64,000 bases of DNA, from the NCBI GenBank assembly GCA_003599865.1, contig QZKS01000064.1, positions 58,423-122,422 of the forward strand, written 5' to 3'. A program made the translations under genes and the position numbers. Source of the stretch: Desulfobacteraceae bacterium. Its GTDB lineage: Bacteria; Desulfobacterota; Desulfobacteria; Desulfobacterales; SURF-7. Of this stretch, positions 60,233 through 64,000 are shown piece by piece. The notes beneath the pieces are model-generated. The model made no database searches. It saw only the letters and a list, made by a program, of their open reading frames with translations, and was not told where the DNA came from. Position 1 is the stretch's first letter, and every line of letters starts with the position of its first letter.

Positions 60233-61690
60233 ATGACCATTTTTACAGGGGATCAATACCGGGAGAGTCTTAAGGAACTATCACCGGAGATTTATGTGAG
60301 AGGGGAACGGATCGATGATGTTGCAGCGCATCCCCTGCTGCGTCAGACCGTAAACCACATTGCGTCCGGATATGACCTGATATCGGAACCTGAAATGAGG
60401 GATCGGGCAATCATGCGTTCGCCCATATCCGGAGAGGAGATCCCGCGGCTTCTCATGCACATCCAGCAGGAAAAGGAAGACCTGATCATCAAGGCGGAAC
60501 TGACCCGTGAAATCAGCGCACAGCGAATCTGCACCGGTTGCGGATCCAACATGCTGTCGGTCACATGGTCCATGATCCATGACATCGATGCCGCCCATGG
60601 CACCGATTATCTGAGCCGGTATCGGGATTTCATCGTCAGGCTTCATACCTCCGGATGCCCTCCCTTTGCATGGTGCATGATGGACCCCAAGGGGGATCGC
60701 ATGCTGCCGCCTTCCCGGCAGAAGGAACCTTCCGATCTCCGGATTGTGGAACGGAAACCGGGCGGAATTGTGGTCAGCGGCGCCAAACTGCATACCACGT
60801 TAGGGCCGGGCGCACATTATGTGGTGGCGGTCCCCTGCAGGGCGCTGGGCAGGGAGGATGCGAATTTTGCCGTATCCTTCGCGGTTCCCATAGACACAAA
60901 AGGCATCAGGATGATCGCACGGCCGTCTCCCGGCCCGTCCCGGGATGTCTTCATGGAAAGCCCCTTGAGTTCCCGGTTTCTCGGGGTCGAGGCCCTGACG
61001 ATTTTTGATAATGTCTTTGTTCCCGAAGAAAATATCTTCATGTGCGGTGAATGGGAACAGGCCGTCAACCTGTCTCTTTATTTCGCCTCCCTGCACCGCC
61101 AGTCCAAATGCGCGTGCAGTGCCGGGCATTGCGACCTGTTCGCGGGTGCGGCGGCTCTTGCTGCGGAGGTAAACGGCCTTGGCATGAAAACCGGCCATAT
61201 CCGCGACAAGATTACCGAAATGATAATGAATGGCGAGACCGGGTATGGATGTGCCCTGGGAGCGGCGGTAAGTGCACGCCGTCATCCCGGCGGGGTCTGG
61301 CTGCCGGACCCCCTGATCGTCAATTCCGGATTGAACACGATCCGTTCCAATATCGGCAAGCATCTGGAATATCTTCATGACATCGCCGGAGGGCTGATCA
61401 CGACCATGCCGACCGAAGCGGACTGGAACAACCCGGTGCTGAGACCTTTTATTGACAAGGCACTGAGAGGGAATGCCCGATACACAACCGAAGAACGGCT
61501 GCGGGCGCTGAATCTGGTGCAGGATCTGGCCGCATCCCGGACCACCGGAACCATCCTGGGATTTACCATCAATGCCGCCGGATCACCGGCCACCAATCAG
61601 GTGGTTGTCCGAAGGCTGTATGATCTGCAAAAACAGATCGACCGTGCCAGACAGATCGCTTCTATTGGAATACCGATCCGGAAAGAATAA
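60233..61690 (+). CDS. 4-hydroxybutyryl-CoA dehydratase-like protein (HpaB-like family)
   Basis: 485 residues from ATG 60233 (GGGGGAG 7 bases upstream). MTDPKGDR-type MMDPKGDRMLPPSRQKEP, ISGAKLHTT-type VVSGAKLHTTLG, VEALTIFDNVFVPEENIFMCGEW and ASLHRQSKCACSAGH match 4-hydroxybutyryl-CoA dehydratase/vinylacetyl-CoA isomerase. The H-x6-C ligand pair is present, but the first cysteine pair is rearranged: QRICTGCG has C at one expected site and a second C three residues later, in place of C-x3-C. It may be a divergent enzyme acting on another hydroxyacyl-CoA. Divergent from slyD, its own promoter is not clear. Confidence 0.75.
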   Translation: MTIFTGDQYRESLKELSPEIYVRGERIDDVAAHPLLRQTVNHIASGYDLISEPEMRDRAIMRSPISGEEIPRLLMHIQQEKEDLIIKAELTREISAQRICTGCGSNMLSVTWSMIHDIDAAHGTDYLSRYRDFIVRLHTSGCPPFAWCMMDPKGDRMLPPSRQKEPSDLRIVERKPGGIVVSGAKLHTTLGPGAHYVVAVPCRALGREDANFAVSFAVPIDTKGIRMIARPSPGPSRDVFMESPLSSRFLGVEALTIFDNVFVPEENIFMCGEWEQAVNLSLYFASLHRQSKCACSAGHCDLFAGAAALAAEVNGLGMKTGHIRDKITEMIMNGETGYGCALGAAVSARRHPGGVWLPDPLIVNSGLNTIRSNIGKHLEYLHDIAGGLITTMPTEADWNNPVLRPFIDKALRGNARYTTEERLRALNLVQDLAASRTTGTILGFTINAAGSPATNQVVVRRLYDLQKQIDRARQIASIGIPIRKE

Positions 61691-61726
61691 AAGGAAGAAA
61701 ATATCTGTGGCGGTTTGGGGTGAAAT

Positions 61727-61803
61727 TGGTCGGGACAGCAGGATTTGAACCTGCGACCCCAGCGTCCCGAACGCTGTGCTCTACCAGACTGAGCCATGTC
61801 CCG
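61727..61803 (-). tRNA. tRNA-Pro, anticodon CGG
   Basis: 77 bases with encoded CCA. Acceptor stem CGGGACA pairs with TGTCCCG; anticodon stem CAGCG/CGCTG encloses loop TTCGGGA, giving anticodon CGG. The TTCAAATC T-arm loop is normal. Lies between the 4HB-CoA dehydratase-like gene and purA. Confidence 0.96.
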
Positions 61804-61869
61804 ACTTCGGTTGGATTTTTTATGTTACAATCCGCTGATTGTCAATCAAAAAGATGGACCGGGCGGTTT

Positions 61870-63688
<1,819 letters not shown>

Positions 63689-63764
63689 GTGAATATATAA
63701 AGCAGAGAAACTTCCCGTTGACAATTGTTAATTTTTAGCTTATCTGAAATAACTTCATTCATGT

Positions 63765-63841
63765 GCGCCCGTAGCTCAGCTGGATAGAGTGCCGGACTAC
63801 GAATCCGTTGGTCGGGGGTTCAAATCCCTCCGGGCGCGCCA
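63765..63841 (+). tRNA. tRNA-Arg, anticodon ACG
   Basis: 77 bases with encoded CCA. Acceptor GCGCCCG pairs with CGGGCGC; anticodon stem CGGA/TCCG encloses loop CTACGAA, giving ACG, which must be edited to ICG by TadA. T-arm GGTTCAAAT is normal. Confidence 0.96.
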
Positions 63842-63854
63842 CCTTGAAATCGCC

Positions 63855-63886
63855 AAAGCCCGTCGGAGATCCGACGGGCTTTTTTT
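63855..63886 (+). terminator. Rho-independent terminator after tRNA-Arg
   Basis: AAGCCCGTCGG and CCGACGGGCTT form an 11-bp stem around a short AGAT loop, followed by TTTTTT, 14 bases after the tRNA end. Confidence 0.92.
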
Positions 63887-63937
63887 GCGGACAAATAAAT
63901 ATGATAAAACCGTAAAAAGTCGAAAATTACTTTTTTT

Positions 63938-64000
63938 GTCATTCTGACGAAAGTCAGAATCCAGCAATTTCAAACGCTTCTGGATGCCGGATCAAGTCCG
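63938..64000. repeat. Start of a hairpin-rich interspersed repeat (truncated by window end)
   Basis: ATTCTGAC-GAAA-GTCAGAAT (63941-63960) is a perfect 8-bp hairpin with a GAAA loop, followed by CCAG and, 20 bases later, CTGG, then GCCGGATCAAGTCCG, the opening of a second hairpin that is cut off at base 64000. The arrangement matches repeats that recur in many Deltaproteobacterial genomes, as remembered; copy number cannot be judged here. Confidence 0.55.

Overview
The window looks like a chromosomal stretch of a strictly anaerobic Desulfobacterota (Desulfobacterales-like, probably sulfate-reducing) bacterium. The inference rests on a futalosine-type menaquinone gene set, a sodium-pumping decarboxylase operon, acyl-CoA enzymes (family III CoA transferase, CoA hydrolase/transferase with a GNAT tail, a 4-hydroxybutyryl-CoA-dehydratase-like protein), several sigma54 activators and PATAN/Roadblock proteins. 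No organism name can be read from the sequence. Most genes are on the minus strand in tightly packed operons with ATGA or TAATG overlaps. No CRISPR array, insertion sequence, prophage or rRNA was seen.

Layout. 0-11.9 kb: start of cysS, ispF, a double-receiver HD-GYP protein, a CoA-transferase/TetR pair, a Roadblock + receiver-PATAN cluster, ftsB/murJ, a zinc-ribbon PilZ protein, hslO and a DedA protein. 12-20.3 kb: an eIF2B-like protein, an ArsB/NhaD transporter, an orphan sigma54 activator and a four-gene biotin-dependent Na+-pumping decarboxylase operon; good -24/-12 sigma54 promoters lie in front of both the transporter and the decarboxylase operon, so this block reads as one regulon. 20.3-32.2 kb: a divergent tatC, then recD, recB and recC preceded by a GNAT-deacetylase-GNAT fusion protein coupled to recC by an ATGA overlap. 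32.3-38.5 kb: a 40-residue basic protein, an outer-membrane protein, and mqnD, mqnA, an aminofutalosine-deaminase-like amidohydrolase, mqnC and mqnE.

38.7-44.3 kb: ktrA, ktrB and a receiver-like Cys protein form an operon with a sigma54 promoter, next to an NtrC-type two-component pair that probably activates it. 44.5-50.3 kb: a thioesterase and a set of poorly known proteins (zinc-ribbon/coiled-coil protein, acidic protein, orphan ParA, SUMF1-type protein with three 84-residue acidic repeats). 50.3-57 kb: xerD, a small protein, holA, lspA, ileS, rsmG. 57-64 kb: acetyl-CoA hydrolase/transferase-GNAT, a small exported protein, a SlyD-like isomerase with a cysteine tail, the 4-HB-CoA-dehydratase-like protein, tRNA-Pro(CGG), purA, tadA and tRNA-Arg(ACG), the tRNA that TadA edits. 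The window ends in the start of a hairpin-rich interspersed repeat.

The most unusual items are the GNAT-HDAC-GNAT protein coupled to recCBD, the two self-contained sigma54 circuits (three promoters), and the ParA/acidic-repeat/zinc-ribbon neighbourhood. All family calls come from reading motifs by eye; no database search was run.
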